Assembly (NCBI GenBank): GCA_021561035.1
Contig: CP067346.1
Location: 1,953,001-2,017,000, forward strand
Source: Clostridioides sp. ES-S-0054-01
GTDB lineage: Bacteria > Bacillota > Clostridia > Peptostreptococcales > Peptostreptococcaceae
DNA: 64,000 nucleotides
Reading direction: 5' to 3'
The stretch's first letter is position 1. Each line of letters starts with the position of its first letter. This document shows positions 8,498-19,617 of the stretch, in pieces. The notes beneath the pieces were generated by a model, which made no database searches, had not been told where the DNA came from, and was given only the letters and a program-made list of their open reading frames with translations. The position numbers were made by a program, and so were the translations under genes.

Positions 8498-9433
8498 TTA
8501 TTTTATAGAATCTTTAATATATAAGATTATTTCATTTTTTAATTCGTCTATATTTTCATATTGGTCTAAATCAAACCATTTTGCTGTTTCATATCTTTTA
8601 AACCAAGTTATCTGACGCTTTGCATACCTTCTAGAATCTCTTTTGATTATTTCAATAGCTTCTTCGTATGTATATTCTCCATCTAGATATTTCAATATCT
8701 CTTTATAGCCTATACCTTGCATAGATACCATATCTTTTTTAAATCCCATACTTAAAAGTTTTTTGACTTCTTCAACCAACCCATTTTTAAGCATGATGTC
8801 AACTCTCATATTTATTCTTTCATATAAATGTTCTCTATTTCTATTTAATACTATTATTATAGGTTCATATTCTTCATTAAATTTTAAATCACTTGAAAAG
8901 TCATTCATTTTCTTACCGCTTAGACAAACTTCAAGTGCCCTTATAACTCTTTTAGTATTGTTCTTATGAATTCTATTAGCAGCTTCTTCATCAAGCGATT
9001 TCAATCTATTATGCATGTAATCTATTCCTTTTTCAGCAAGCTGATTTTGAAGTTCTTCCCTTAATTCATTATTGGCATCAGATTTTGCAAAATCCATATT
9101 ATATATTAAAGAATTTAAATAAAGTCCTGTACCTCCAGTCACTAAAACACATTTTCCCTTTTCATTTATTTCATATATATATTTTTTTGCTCTTTGTTGA
9201 AACTCTGAAACTGAAAATGGATAGTCAGGTTTAACTTCATCTATAAGATAATGCTTTACTCCTTGCATCTCTTCCTCTGTAACTTTTGCACTTCCAATAT
9301 CCATATATTTATATATTTGCATAGAATCAGCTGAAATTATCTCTGCATCCATATCTTTTGCTAATTTTATTGACAAATCTGTCTTTCCAACAGCAGTTGG
9401 ACCTGTAAGTATTATAAGTGGTATTTTTTTCAT
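8498..9433 (-). CDS. miaA: tRNA dimethylallyltransferase MiaA
   Basis: The protein transfers a dimethylallyl group to N6 of A37 in tRNAs reading UNN codons; MiaB, encoded at 20238-21674, then methylthiolates the same base. The N-terminal P-loop is G-P-T-A-V-G-K-T, followed by D-A-E-I-I-S-A-D-S-M-Q-I-Y, and the tRNA-binding K-R-Q-I-T-W-F-K-R lies near the C-terminus. I choose the ATG at 9433 (M-K-K-I-P-L, 311 aa) because an AAAGGAA site precedes it; an ATG 15 bp further upstream has none. It is 37 bp from mutL. Confidence 0.96.
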   Translation of the reverse strand: MKKIPLIILTGPTAVGKTDLSIKLAKDMDAEIISADSMQIYKYMDIGSAKVTEEEMQGVKHYLIDEVKPDYPFSVSEFQQRAKKYIYEINEKGKCVLVTGGTGLYLNSLIYNMDFAKSDANNELREELQNQLAEKGIDYMHNRLKSLDEEAANRIHKNNTKRVIRALEVCLSGKKMNDFSSDLKFNEEYEPIIIVLNRNREHLYERINMRVDIMLKNGLVEEVKKLLSMGFKKDMVSMQGIGYKEILKYLDGEYTYEEAIEIIKRDSRRYAKRQITWFKRYETAKWFDLDQYENIDELKNEIILYIKDSIK

Positions 9434-9470
9434 AACATTCCTTTCCATATATTTTAAATATCCAAATATT

Positions 9471-11432
9471 TTACATAATCCTTTTAAACATTTTTTCTAT
9501 TTCTGTCTTAGATATTTCGACCATTATAGGTCTTCCATGAGGACATGTAAATGGGTTCTCACACTTTTCTAGCTGTTCTAATAGACTTTTTATTTCAATA
9601 TCATATATTTTATCATTTGCTTTTATAGCAGACCTACATGCCATAGATGCAAACCGCTCTCCTTTTAAATCATAATTGCTTGTAATCTCTTCTATATTAT
9701 CAATTATTTGAAGTATAAATTTTTCAGTTTCAGGTACTCCAAATATAGTAGGAACACATCTTACCATTATATGATTATTGCCAAAGACTTCTAATTCAAA
9801 ACCAAATTTCATAAATAACTCTAAGTTATTTTCAATTTGAAGCATATCTACATTTGATACTTCAATCACCACTGGGTCTAAAAGTATTTGCATATTAATA
9901 TCCTGTCTATAGAACTTTTCCATATATCTTTCATACAATATTCTTTCATGTGCAGCGTGTTGGTCCAACAAATACATACAATCATTTTTGCTCAAAACTA
10001 TATAAGTATTAAATACAACTCCAATTACAGAATACCCATATAAAGAAAATTTACGTTTTGAACTACATAAGTATTCTTCTTCACTATCCCTAATACAATC
10101 TCCCAAATAATAGTTTCCTTCATTTCTAATTCCATCAACTTGAAATTCTTCTTGTATATTGTTATTTACACTATTTTCACTTAGATAATTAATATTTTTG
10201 TCTTCTACACTTGCATTTAAGACCTCACTTACAGATTGAAATTCATTTATTGGTTTTTCACTCGATAAAGTAACAACTTCAATAACCTCATCCTTACCTT
10301 TAACCATATTATTATTTTGAGGATTAGATTCTAATAAATTATTATTTCTTAATTCATAATCTGTACTTTTTTCTCTATTATTAATAGCAATTCTAGGTTG
10401 TGTTTTTTTATCCTTATAAGTGGCATATTTTCCAATAAGATTTGAGTGTATTAACTTAACCTTTAAAAAATCTCTAAGTTCTATATATACTTCTTGTTCT
10501 TTTTCAAATTTAATTTCAAGTTTATTGGGATGTATATTTACATCTATACATGATGGGTCTACTTCTATATTCAAGAAGCATACTGCATGTTTACCTATTG
10601 GAATTATAGATTTATAACTTTCTGTTATTGCATCTATGATTATTTTACTTTTTACAAATCTTTTATTTATATAGATATGTTGTAAGTTTTTGTTAGAACG
10701 GTATATATTGTTATTCCCTATATATCCATTCATTTTAAAGTGATTACATTTAAACTCTACATCTATTATATTTTCAGTTATTTCTTTTCCATATATACTT
10801 CTAATGGTGTTTACAAGCTTTCCATCTCCTGGAGTATTTAGCATCTGTTTATTGTTATTTGTATATTTAAATTGAATGTTTGGATTACCTATTGCAAGTT
10901 TATTTATCAAATCACTTATATTTATAGTTTCTGCATGAGTAGATTTTAAAAATTTCTGTCTTGCTGGTGTATTAAAGAAAATATCCTTTATAATGATTGT
11001 AGTCCCATTAGTAGAACCTATTGGCTCTTTTGATATTATTTTGCCACCTTCAACATATATTTTAGTTCCTATTATTTCATCTTTGGTTTTAGTAGTCATC
11101 TCTAATTTTGATACAGCTGAAATAGATGCCAATGCTTCTCCTCTAAAACCAAGAGAATACAAATCATACAAATCATCAATTTTTTTAATTTTACTAGTAG
11201 CATGTCTTAAAAATGATTTTTCAACTTCACTTGAAGGTATTCCTGTTCCATTATCTGTAATTTTAATTAAACTTTTTCCTCCATCAACTATATCTATAGA
11301 GATTTTATTTGCACCTGCATCAATGGAGTTTTCAATAAGTTCTTTTACTACAGAAGAAGGTCTTTCTACAACTTCACCTGCTGCTATCTTATTTATAGTC
11401 AAATCATCTAGGATGTTAATTATACTTTTCAT
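9471..11432 (-). CDS. mutL: DNA mismatch repair protein MutL
   Basis: The 653-aa protein has an N-terminal GHKL ATPase (E-N-S-I-D-A-G-A, D-N-G-T-G-I, G-F-R-G-E-A-L) over about residues 1-330, a divergent Asn/Ser/Glu-rich linker, and a C-terminal dimerisation/endonuclease domain. The metal-binding endonuclease motif D-Q-H-A-A-H-E-R-I-L-Y-E, A-C-R and C-P-H-G-R-P are all present, so it should nick DNA itself, as in bacteria without MutH. It follows mutS after 10 bp and is surely cotranscribed. Confidence 0.97.
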   Translation of the reverse strand: MKSIINILDDLTINKIAAGEVVERPSSVVKELIENSIDAGANKISIDIVDGGKSLIKITDNGTGIPSSEVEKSFLRHATSKIKKIDDLYDLYSLGFRGEALASISAVSKLEMTTKTKDEIIGTKIYVEGGKIISKEPIGSTNGTTIIIKDIFFNTPARQKFLKSTHAETINISDLINKLAIGNPNIQFKYTNNNKQMLNTPGDGKLVNTIRSIYGKEITENIIDVEFKCNHFKMNGYIGNNNIYRSNKNLQHIYINKRFVKSKIIIDAITESYKSIIPIGKHAVCFLNIEVDPSCIDVNIHPNKLEIKFEKEQEVYIELRDFLKVKLIHSNLIGKYATYKDKKTQPRIAINNREKSTDYELRNNNLLESNPQNNNMVKGKDEVIEVVTLSSEKPINEFQSVSEVLNASVEDKNINYLSENSVNNNIQEEFQVDGIRNEGNYYLGDCIRDSEEEYLCSSKRKFSLYGYSVIGVVFNTYIVLSKNDCMYLLDQHAAHERILYERYMEKFYRQDINMQILLDPVVIEVSNVDMLQIENNLELFMKFGFELEVFGNNHIMVRCVPTIFGVPETEKFILQIIDNIEEITSNYDLKGERFASMACRSAIKANDKIYDIEIKSLLEQLEKCENPFTCPHGRPIMVEISKTEIEKMFKRIM

Positions 11433-11442
11433 TTTTACACCT

Positions 11443-14286
11443 CTAAGATTTTATTTCTTTCGCTTTTTTCTGAAGATTATAGAGAGAATTTATAGCATCT
11501 AATGGAGTCATATTTAAGATATCCAGATTTAGAATCTCTTCTGCTAGTATATCTCTATTTACACTATCAAAAGAAATTTGAGTTAAGGCTACTTCTTTTA
11601 CAGAATCCTCTTTATTAGCTTTTTCTTTATCATCATTTTGTTTCATTAAAGTAATTTCATCATTTAATACTTTGAATTTAGAATTTAATTTATCATAATC
11701 TTTTTTTATATGTTTATAGTCTTTTACTATAAGTTCATGTTCTATTTTTAGAGTTTCATATTTATTCTTAAAATTACTTTGATTTACCTTAACTAATTCT
11801 TCATCTAAATTCCTATTAATTATATTAGTTTTTTCTTTATCTCCATTTATTGCAACACTATTGTAAACATGATTTTTTTCTAAGTCTTTAAGTATATATT
11901 TTGCTCTTTCTATAACTTCATCTGGTAATTTAGCTAATTTAGCAACATATATTCCATAACTCTTGTCTGCTCCTTGAGGAATTATTTTTCTTAAAAATAT
12001 TATTCCTTCCCCATCTTCTTTGACTGCTATTGAATAATTCTTAACCTCTTTAAACTCTTCTTCCAAATCGGTAAGTTCATGATAATGTGTTGCAAATAAT
12101 GTCTTGCATCTAATATTCTTTTGAATATATTCCACTATTGACCATGCTAAACTTATACCATCATAGGTACTAGTCCCACGACCTATTTCATCTAATATAA
12201 CTAAACTTCTCTCTGTTGCATTTTTTAATATAAGAGATACTTCGTTCATCTCTACCATAAAAGTAGATTGACCTTGAGACAAATCGTCACTAGCCCCAAC
12301 TCTTGTAAATATTCTGTCTAATATTGGAATATCAGCGTACTCTGCTGGTACAAATGAACCTATATGTGCCATAAGCGCTATTATAGCAGTTTGTCTCATA
12401 TATGTTGATTTACCAGACATATTAGGACCAGTTATTATGTTAATAATATTTTCTCCACTATTTAGATACGTGTCGTTTGGAACGAAATTTTCCTCACCCA
12501 CTATATTTTCGACAACAGGATGTCTACCATTTCTTATATCAAGCTTATTATTTTCATTTATTGCTGGTTTTACATAGTTATTTATGTGTGCAACTGTTGC
12601 AAGAGATACAAAAACATCTATATTAGCTATAGTCTTAGCTACTTTTTGTATTCTGTCTATGTTTTTGTATATAGTATCTCTTATCTCTACAAATATATCG
12701 TATTCTAAAGATTTAATTTTTTCCTCAGCATGTAATATCTTTTCTTCTATTTCCTTTAGTTCTGGAGTTATATATCTTTCTGCATTACTAAGTGTTTGCT
12801 TTCTTATATATGTTTCATCTAGCTTTGCCTGTTTAAAGTTGGCTTTTGTTATTTCTATATAATATCCAAACACTTTGTTAAATCCTATTTTTAATGATTT
12901 AACTCCTGTTTTTTCTCTTTCCCTGTTTTCTATTTCTTTTACAAGAAACGCTCCGTTCTTAGAAATCTCTCTCAATTCCTTAAGTTCATCACTAAACTCT
13001 GATTTAATTATATTTCCATCTTTTATTGTTATTGTAGGTTCTTCTAGGATAGCTTCATCTATTAAATTGTATATATCATCCAACTTATCCATTTCTGAAA
13101 CATACTCTTTTAGGATTTTTGCATTTGATAAATCTATTGTGTCTTTTAAATTAGGTAACTTTTCTACTGAATTTTTTAAGTGAATTAACTCTTTTGGTGT
13201 TACTCTTTCAAACGCTATCTTTCCACATATTCTTTCTATATCGTATATATTTTTAAGTATATCGTTTAAGTCTTCTCTCAATATAAAGTCATCTTTTATT
13301 TCTTCTATTACATCCAATCTATTTTCAATTTTAGATTTGTTTATCAAAGGTTCTTCTACATATTTTCTTAAAAGTCTACCTCCCATTGCTGTAGAAGTTT
13401 TATCAAGGACATGCAATAATGAACCTTTTTTCTTATTACCTCTTATAGTTTGAGTAAGTTCTAAATTAGTCCTAGTAAACATATCTAAAACCATATATTC
13501 TGATGAATTGTATATATTTATATTATTAATGTTAGATGTTATTTGTTTTTGAGTATTGTATATATAATTCAGAAGAATTGATAAGCTTGACTTTATGAGA
13601 CCTTTGTCATCAAACTTTAGTTTTTGCAGGTAAACATCCGGAAAATATTCTCTTAATATGTTTATATCCAAATAGTTATCGCTAAAACTTTCATTTATGT
13701 ATATATTACTTACAGTAGCTATATCTCTAAGCTTTTCTATAAAGTCTAAATCATTTATAATTATTTCTGTTGGATGGATTTTTGCAATTTCTTCAATGAC
13801 TTTATCTTCATTTAAACATGTTGCATTAGTTTCTCCCGTACTTATGTCAACATAAGTTAGACCTATATTAGTACCATCCTTATATAAAGATAACAAATAA
13901 TTATTCTTTTTATTTTCAAGTAAATTTCCATCTAAAACTGTTCCAGGAGTGATGACTCTTATAACCTCTCTTCTAACAATTCCTTTTGCTGTAGATGGGT
14001 CTTCCATTTGTTCACCTATTGCTACTTTATATCCATTTTCAACTAATTTTGATATATATGAATTGGCTGAGTGGAAAGGAACACCACACATAGGAGCACG
14101 TTCTTCTAAACCACAAGCTTTTCCTGTCAATGCTATTTCAAGAGCTTTTGAAGCTACTAATGCATCTTCAAAAAACATTTCATAAAAATCTCCCAGTCTA
14201 AAAAACAGTATACAGTCTTTATATCTATTTTTTACTTCAAGATACTGTTTCATCATAGGAGTTAATTTATTCATATCTATTTGCAT
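11443..14286 (-). CDS. mutS: DNA mismatch repair protein MutS
   Basis: MutS recognises mismatches and recruits MutL. The N-terminal mismatch-reading motif is G-D-F-Y-E-M-F (F-x-E), and the ATPase domain has G-P-N-M-S-G-K-S-T, the Walker B D-E-I-G-R-G-T-S-T and F-A-T-H-Y-H-E. A Lys/Asp-rich coiled region (about residues 800-910) precedes the C-terminal helix motif used for tetramerisation. I take the ATG at 14286 (M-Q-I-D, 947 aa) with an AAGGAGG site 7 nt upstream rather than the TTG two codons earlier. Length is slightly above the usual 850-880 because of the C-terminal coil. Confidence 0.97.
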   Translation of the reverse strand: MQIDMNKLTPMMKQYLEVKNRYKDCILFFRLGDFYEMFFEDALVASKALEIALTGKACGLEERAPMCGVPFHSANSYISKLVENGYKVAIGEQMEDPSTAKGIVRREVIRVITPGTVLDGNLLENKKNNYLLSLYKDGTNIGLTYVDISTGETNATCLNEDKVIEEIAKIHPTEIIINDLDFIEKLRDIATVSNIYINESFSDNYLDINILREYFPDVYLQKLKFDDKGLIKSSLSILLNYIYNTQKQITSNINNINIYNSSEYMVLDMFTRTNLELTQTIRGNKKKGSLLHVLDKTSTAMGGRLLRKYVEEPLINKSKIENRLDVIEEIKDDFILREDLNDILKNIYDIERICGKIAFERVTPKELIHLKNSVEKLPNLKDTIDLSNAKILKEYVSEMDKLDDIYNLIDEAILEEPTITIKDGNIIKSEFSDELKELREISKNGAFLVKEIENREREKTGVKSLKIGFNKVFGYYIEITKANFKQAKLDETYIRKQTLSNAERYITPELKEIEEKILHAEEKIKSLEYDIFVEIRDTIYKNIDRIQKVAKTIANIDVFVSLATVAHINNYVKPAINENNKLDIRNGRHPVVENIVGEENFVPNDTYLNSGENIINIITGPNMSGKSTYMRQTAIIALMAHIGSFVPAEYADIPILDRIFTRVGASDDLSQGQSTFMVEMNEVSLILKNATERSLVILDEIGRGTSTYDGISLAWSIVEYIQKNIRCKTLFATHYHELTDLEEEFKEVKNYSIAVKEDGEGIIFLRKIIPQGADKSYGIYVAKLAKLPDEVIERAKYILKDLEKNHVYNSVAINGDKEKTNIINRNLDEELVKVNQSNFKNKYETLKIEHELIVKDYKHIKKDYDKLNSKFKVLNDEITLMKQNDDKEKANKEDSVKEVALTQISFDSVNRDILAEEILNLDILNMTPLDAINSLYNLQKKAKEIKS

Positions 14287-14378
14287 TATCAAACCTCCTT
14301 CTTTTCTAATTAAATATTATATCATAGTAGATGATTATTATTAACATAATATATAAAATTTTGACGTATAACTAAAAA

Positions 14379-14410
14379 CAATCCAAAATGTATACTCGCA
14401 TTTTGGATTG
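14379..14410 (-). terminator. Terminator of the thiamine transporter operon
   Basis: Perfect 12-bp arms CAATCCAAAATG/CATTTTGGATTG with an 8-nt loop, followed on the minus strand by TTTTTAG. It separates the thi operon from mutS. Confidence 0.9.
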
Positions 14411-14449
14411 CTAGGTTTAATACTTATTAAATAAAAATATATATTATTT

Positions 14450-16184
<1,735 letters not shown>

Positions 16185-16955
16185 TTAATCTGTTAATCTA
16201 TACCTTATAACAACCTTTTTTACAGCCTGTACAATTCCTACAAATATTAAACTAAATATAACTACTAATATAGTAGATGCAAATACTTTATCAAGTGCAT
16301 ATGCGCTTTTTGACCTAAGCATATAAACGCCAAGACCTTTTGTTCCACCTAGCCATTCTGCAACAGTTGCTGCCATTACAGCATAAGTTGCAGATATTTT
16401 AAGCCCAGAAAAAAATTTATCCATTGCCATAGGAAATTTAAGGTGAATGAATGTATTAAATTTATTTGAATTCATAGTCTTAAATAAATTTAAATAATCT
16501 TTATCAATATTCTCAATACCATCTACAAAACTTATTAATATAGGAAAAAAACAAGTAAGCGTTACCATCAATACTTTTGGCATTGTCCCAAATCCAAACC
16601 ATATCATAAAAAGTGGAGCTATAATTATTGTAGGTATCATCTGAGTAACCAACATAATAGGATAAAGACATTTTTTTATTATCAACACAAAGTCCATCAA
16701 TATTCCAATTATCAATGATATTATAATTGCAACTATAAAACCAAGAATTGCCTCTCCTATAGTAACTACAGCATGCATAGATAAATTTTGGGAATCTTTA
16801 AAAAATACATTAAGTATATCTACTGGCGTTGGTAATATATATTGTGGAACTTCTAAAACCTCTACCATAGATTGCCAAATAATAAGTATAAACAAAAATG
16901 TTGCTATTGGATATATACTGTCTTTGGCTTTATCTATGATTTCTAAGTTTTTCAT
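16185..16955 (-). CDS. thiX: Thiamine-precursor ABC transporter permease (ThiX-like)
   Basis: The 256-aa protein has about six membrane helices and the BPD-type permease E-A-A-like loop (the segment D-G-I-E-N-I-D-K-D-Y-L-N-L-F-K-T-M). It resembles SsuC/TauC/NMT permeases. Its start overlaps the end of the thiamine-binding gene by 26 bp, and it is followed after 21 bp by the binding-protein gene, so the four genes form one operon with translational coupling. With ThiY and ThiZ it completes an importer at the cell membrane. Confidence 0.9.
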   Translation of the reverse strand: MKNLEIIDKAKDSIYPIATFLFILIIWQSMVEVLEVPQYILPTPVDILNVFFKDSQNLSMHAVVTIGEAILGFIVAIIISLIIGILMDFVLIIKKCLYPIMLVTQMIPTIIIAPLFMIWFGFGTMPKVLMVTLTCFFPILISFVDGIENIDKDYLNLFKTMNSNKFNTFIHLKFPMAMDKFFSGLKISATYAVMAATVAEWLGGTKGLGVYMLRSKSAYALDKVFASTILVVIFSLIFVGIVQAVKKVVIRYRLTD

Positions 16956-17220
16956 CTATAGTCAAGCCCCCAGCTTTTTCATCTACTCTAGCTACTGTTA
17001 TAACTCTTTCACATCCAAGGTTAAAAGGGATTTTATGTACCTTTTTTAATAACTCAAAAACTTCATCAAAATCACCTTCAACAGTAGTGCTCATTGCCCC
17101 TATTTCACATTTAAGACCATTCTTTTCAATTTCAGCAATACAAGCATCTACTACTTTATACATTTCTTCTTCACCTTTGTAAGGTCTTAGTGGCATTACT
17201 GCTATGTCTGCGATTACCAT
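16930..17220 (-). CDS. MTH1187/YqgV-family thiamine-binding protein
   Basis: The 96-aa ferredoxin-like fold protein (M-V-I-A-D-I-A-V-M-P-L at the start, G-A-M-S-T-T-V-E-G-D in the middle) belongs to the DUF77/MTH1187 family that binds thiamine or its pyrimidine moiety. It is the first gene after the TPP riboswitch, like ykoF in Bacillus ykoFEDC, and probably serves as a cytoplasmic ligand-binding accessory of the transporter. An AAAGGAG site precedes the ATG. Confidence 0.88.
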   Translation of the reverse strand: MVIADIAVMPLRPYKGEEEMYKVVDACIAEIEKNGLKCEIGAMSTTVEGDFDEVFELLKKVHKIPFNLGCERVITVARVDEKAGGLTIDEKLRNHR

Positions 17221-17320
17221 TTAAATCACTCCTTTTAAAATAATTAATACCTACTAGGTATATTTTATTATTTATATTAAAATTTTACTACTAAAAACAC
17301 AATATATCTAAGTAAAATAA

Positions 17321-17349
17321 AAGTCTTATCCAAAATAGGATAAGACTTA
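17321..17349 (-). terminator. Attenuator terminator of the TPP riboswitch
   Basis: Arms AAGTCTTATCC/GGATAAGACTT around a 7-nt loop, followed on the minus strand by TTTTATTTTA. It lies between the TPP aptamer and the first gene and is the expected OFF-state terminator. Confidence 0.9.
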
Positions 17350-17363
17350 TTTTTATCTTTACT

Positions 17364-17445
17364 AGTCTCCCTACACTGGCATTATCCAAACAGGTTCAAA
17401 GGGTCGAGATAAAATCTCCTCTCAGCATATTAGCTCCCCAAATAT
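17364..17445 (-). ncRNA. TPP riboswitch (THI element)
   Basis: On the minus strand the conserved parts are all present: GGGGAGC, then GCTGAGAGG, then CCCTTTGAACCTG, TGGATAATGCCAG and the closing TAGGGA. The aptamer is followed by a strong terminator, so thiamine pyrophosphate should switch off transcription of the four transporter genes downstream. Confidence 0.96.
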
Positions 17446-17450
17446 ATTAT

Positions 17451-17905
17451 ATCTTTTCTACTTGATTATACTACACTTATCATATTTTAACAAATTTTTT
17501 ATTCATATTAGATATTTTATCCATTTGAAAATATCTAATGCAAAATGACACTTTTTCATGAAAATCTAATTCTATTCATATATACTTCTTGCAAATTATT
17601 AAAATTTAATTAAATTTTAATAATTTTCCATAGATATAAAATTTTATAGTGAATTTTTTTATTTCATTATAACTATACCAAATTTATAGAAGATATTTAT
17701 CTTTGTTAAATTTTATTTTATTAGACTATCTTAACTTAAACTAATAATAAAAGTCTCTTATTCTAATTTATATATAAATTATATAATATAATTATTTTAC
17801 CTAATTTATTTTTAAGAAATAAAATATTTTTTAAATTTTTAAATTTTTTAATATGTAACTTGAAAAATGAAACGTTTTCCTATATCATTGTAATTGTAGA
17901 ATAAA
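17451..17905. other. Gene-free AT-rich stretch
   Basis: Between the thi riboswitch and the c-di-GMP riboswitch I see no ORF with a ribosome binding site. The minus-strand ORF running through 17848-18078 is only the complement of the riboswitch. The stretch probably holds divergent promoters. Confidence 0.6.
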
Positions 17906-17910
17906 ACTAA

Positions 17911-17992
17911 ATAGGCAAAACTAGAGAAATTTAGTGACGCAAAGCTATAGGGACTAAGACTTACAAAATGAGTTATGTCAGCCAGTTGCCAA
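17911..17992 (+). ncRNA. Cyclic di-GMP-I (GEMM-I) riboswitch
   Basis: The hallmark GACGCAAAGC at 17935-17944 follows a stem capped by a GAAA tetraloop (CTAGAGAAATTTAG), then GGGACTAAG and the 3' signature GTCAGCCAGTTGCC. GGCAA at 17914-17918 pairs with TTGCC at the end to form P1. Downstream, AAAAAG/CTTTTT could form only a weak terminator stem before TTTTTATG, so whether it is an ON or OFF switch is not clear. The next ORF begins at 18046. Confidence 0.93.
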
Positions 17993-18045
17993 AAAGATAT
18001 TTTCTTTTTGTTTTTATGAAAGTTTTTTAGGGGGATAAATGATAT

Positions 18046-18222
18046 ATGTTTATAGATAAAATGGATAGATGTACACATATACTAACTGCATATATATGCA
18101 GTTCATACGATTACTGCAATTTTATAGACACACAATTAAATGATTTTATACTAGAATACGGAGAGAATGTAGTAGAATCTTGTTTGCATCAAGTAATGGT
18201 ATTGGTAAGCAGATACAATTAA
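18046..18222 (+). CDS. Small ORF (58 codons) downstream of the c-di-GMP riboswitch
   Basis: I do not recognise this protein. The ORF starts at ATG 18046, preceded by AGGGGG at 18029-18034 (11 nt away, rather long). It encodes a 58-aa cysteine-containing peptide beginning M-F-I-D-K-M-D-R-C-T and ending M-V-L-V-S-R-Y-N; four Cys, no clear membrane segment and no signal peptide. A perfect 20-bp palindrome lies inside it at 18084-18103. It is the only ORF placed to be controlled by the riboswitch, but it could equally be a decayed gene or non-coding leader. Confidence 0.4.
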   Translation: MFIDKMDRCTHILTAYICSSYDYCNFIDTQLNDFILEYGENVVESCLHQVMVLVSRYN

Positions 18223-18406
18223 AGAAATTTTATTTTCTAGAAAATCCTTTTTAGTTTTATCTACGTTTTGTAATGCATAAATAAACAATTAAAGTAATCT
18301 TTATTGTCTACTTTTTATGAAATAAACAGTTTAGTTTATCTCATATACTATTTACACCAATTATACAATTCTAATAATATAGATTCTAATGATTTCCACG
18401 TTTAAT

Positions 18407-18508
18407 AGATTAATATTCCATTCTTGGAGACCTGCTATTGGTACTTTAGAAGAACCGGTTACAGCAAATGCCAATGGACTTTTAGGAACATATCTTGTAC
18501 AAACGTAA
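18407..18508 (+). pseudogene. Possible C-terminal gene remnant
   Basis: A 33-codon open stretch with no start encodes H-S-W-R-P-A-I-G-T-L-E-E-P-V-T-A-N-A-N-G-L-L-G-T-Y, richer in G, P and A than random AT-rich DNA here. It looks like the end of a lost gene, but I cannot name the family. It lies 3' of the c-di-GMP riboswitch ORF and may be what that riboswitch once controlled. Confidence 0.3.
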
Positions 18509-18699
18509 TACCTATACCTTACAGAGAACTTATATACAATTAAATTAATTTTTTTATTATTTGTTAATATATATTTATCATTATATTATATAATAATATA
18601 GATAGTTACTATATCTTAAATTAGATAAATCATAATTATATATATTATTGTTAAAACTCAATTATGCAATTTTTAATAATATTATTTCAGGAGGAAAAA

Positions 18700-19311
18700 A
18701 TGATAAACGATATTAAAAATAAGTTCAAAGATTACAAGCCATATATAAACGGATATAAAAATATGAAAAGGGCATCTGTTTTAGTTCCAATAGTAGAGAT
18801 AAATAACATACATCATATATTATTTGAAGTTCGCTCAAAAAATTTAAAACATCAACCTAACGAGATTTCTTTTCCAGGAGGTAAAATAGAATCAAACGAA
18901 ACTCCATATGATGCTGCTATCAGAGAAACTTGTGAAGAACTAGGTACTTTTAATGACAATATAGAAATCATATCTAGTCTAGACCTACTTATAACACCTG
19001 TAAAATTTATTATACATCCGTATTTAGGATATATAAAAAACATTAATAATTTAAATATAAATAAAGATGAAGTTGACCATACTTTTTTGGTGCCTATAAA
19101 ATATCTTTTAGAAAATCCTCCAAATACTTATAATAATACTGTAAAAGTTTTTCCTGATGAAAATCTACCTTATGGTTCAATCCCAAACCAAAAAGATTAT
19201 AAATTTGAAAGTGGAAGTTACCCTATTCTATTCTATAAATATAAAGATTATGTAATATGGGGTATGACAGCAAAAATACTAGAAAACTTTTTAAATTTCT
19301 TATCAGAATAA
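18700..19311 (+). CDS. NUDIX hydrolase, probable CoA pyrophosphatase
   Basis: The Nudix box G-G-K-I-E-S-N-E-T-P-Y-D-A-A-I-R-E-T-C-E + E-L-G fits G-x5-E-x7-R-E-x2-E-E-x-G exactly. It is directly preceded by the V-R-S-K-N-L-K-H-Q-P-N-E-I-S-F-P motif that marks the NudL/YeaB CoA pyrophosphatase group, which cleaves CoA to phosphopantetheine and 3',5'-ADP. I place the start at ATG 18700 (M-I-N-D-I-K, 203 aa) because of the AGGAGG at 18689; an ORF start 36 bp upstream has no site. Confidence 0.9.
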   Translation: MINDIKNKFKDYKPYINGYKNMKRASVLVPIVEINNIHHILFEVRSKNLKHQPNEISFPGGKIESNETPYDAAIRETCEELGTFNDNIEIISSLDLLITPVKFIIHPYLGYIKNINNLNINKDEVDHTFLVPIKYLLENPPNTYNNTVKVFPDENLPYGSIPNQKDYKFESGSYPILFYKYKDYVIWGMTAKILENFLNFLSE

Positions 19312-19617
19312 TACTTGTAAGTAAACATTCAAATTTTTAAATAACAAGTTTTTCTAATTTTAAAATGTAATAATTCTAAAAAATACAAGAAATTATGTTT
19401 CACATTTTTTTATTTGATTATTGTCCAGTTATTATTACATAATTACCAATACAATTTCAAGGTAAATACTAAGTATTATTATCACACTATAGATAAATTA
19501 TAGCATAATAATATATCTAATAAAGTTAAGATATGAAATAAATGATTTTAATGTATGTTTATGGTAAAATAAAATAAGTTAGTAAATTGTAAGTCAAAAT
19601 ATATGGAGATGCTTATA

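Noticed and set aside
10993-11502. 169-aa plus-strand ORF opposite mutL
   Set aside because: Shadow of the conserved mutL coding strand; no ribosome binding site or homology pattern.
17848-18078. 76-aa minus-strand ORF
   Set aside because: It is the complement of the c-di-GMP riboswitch and has no ribosome binding site.
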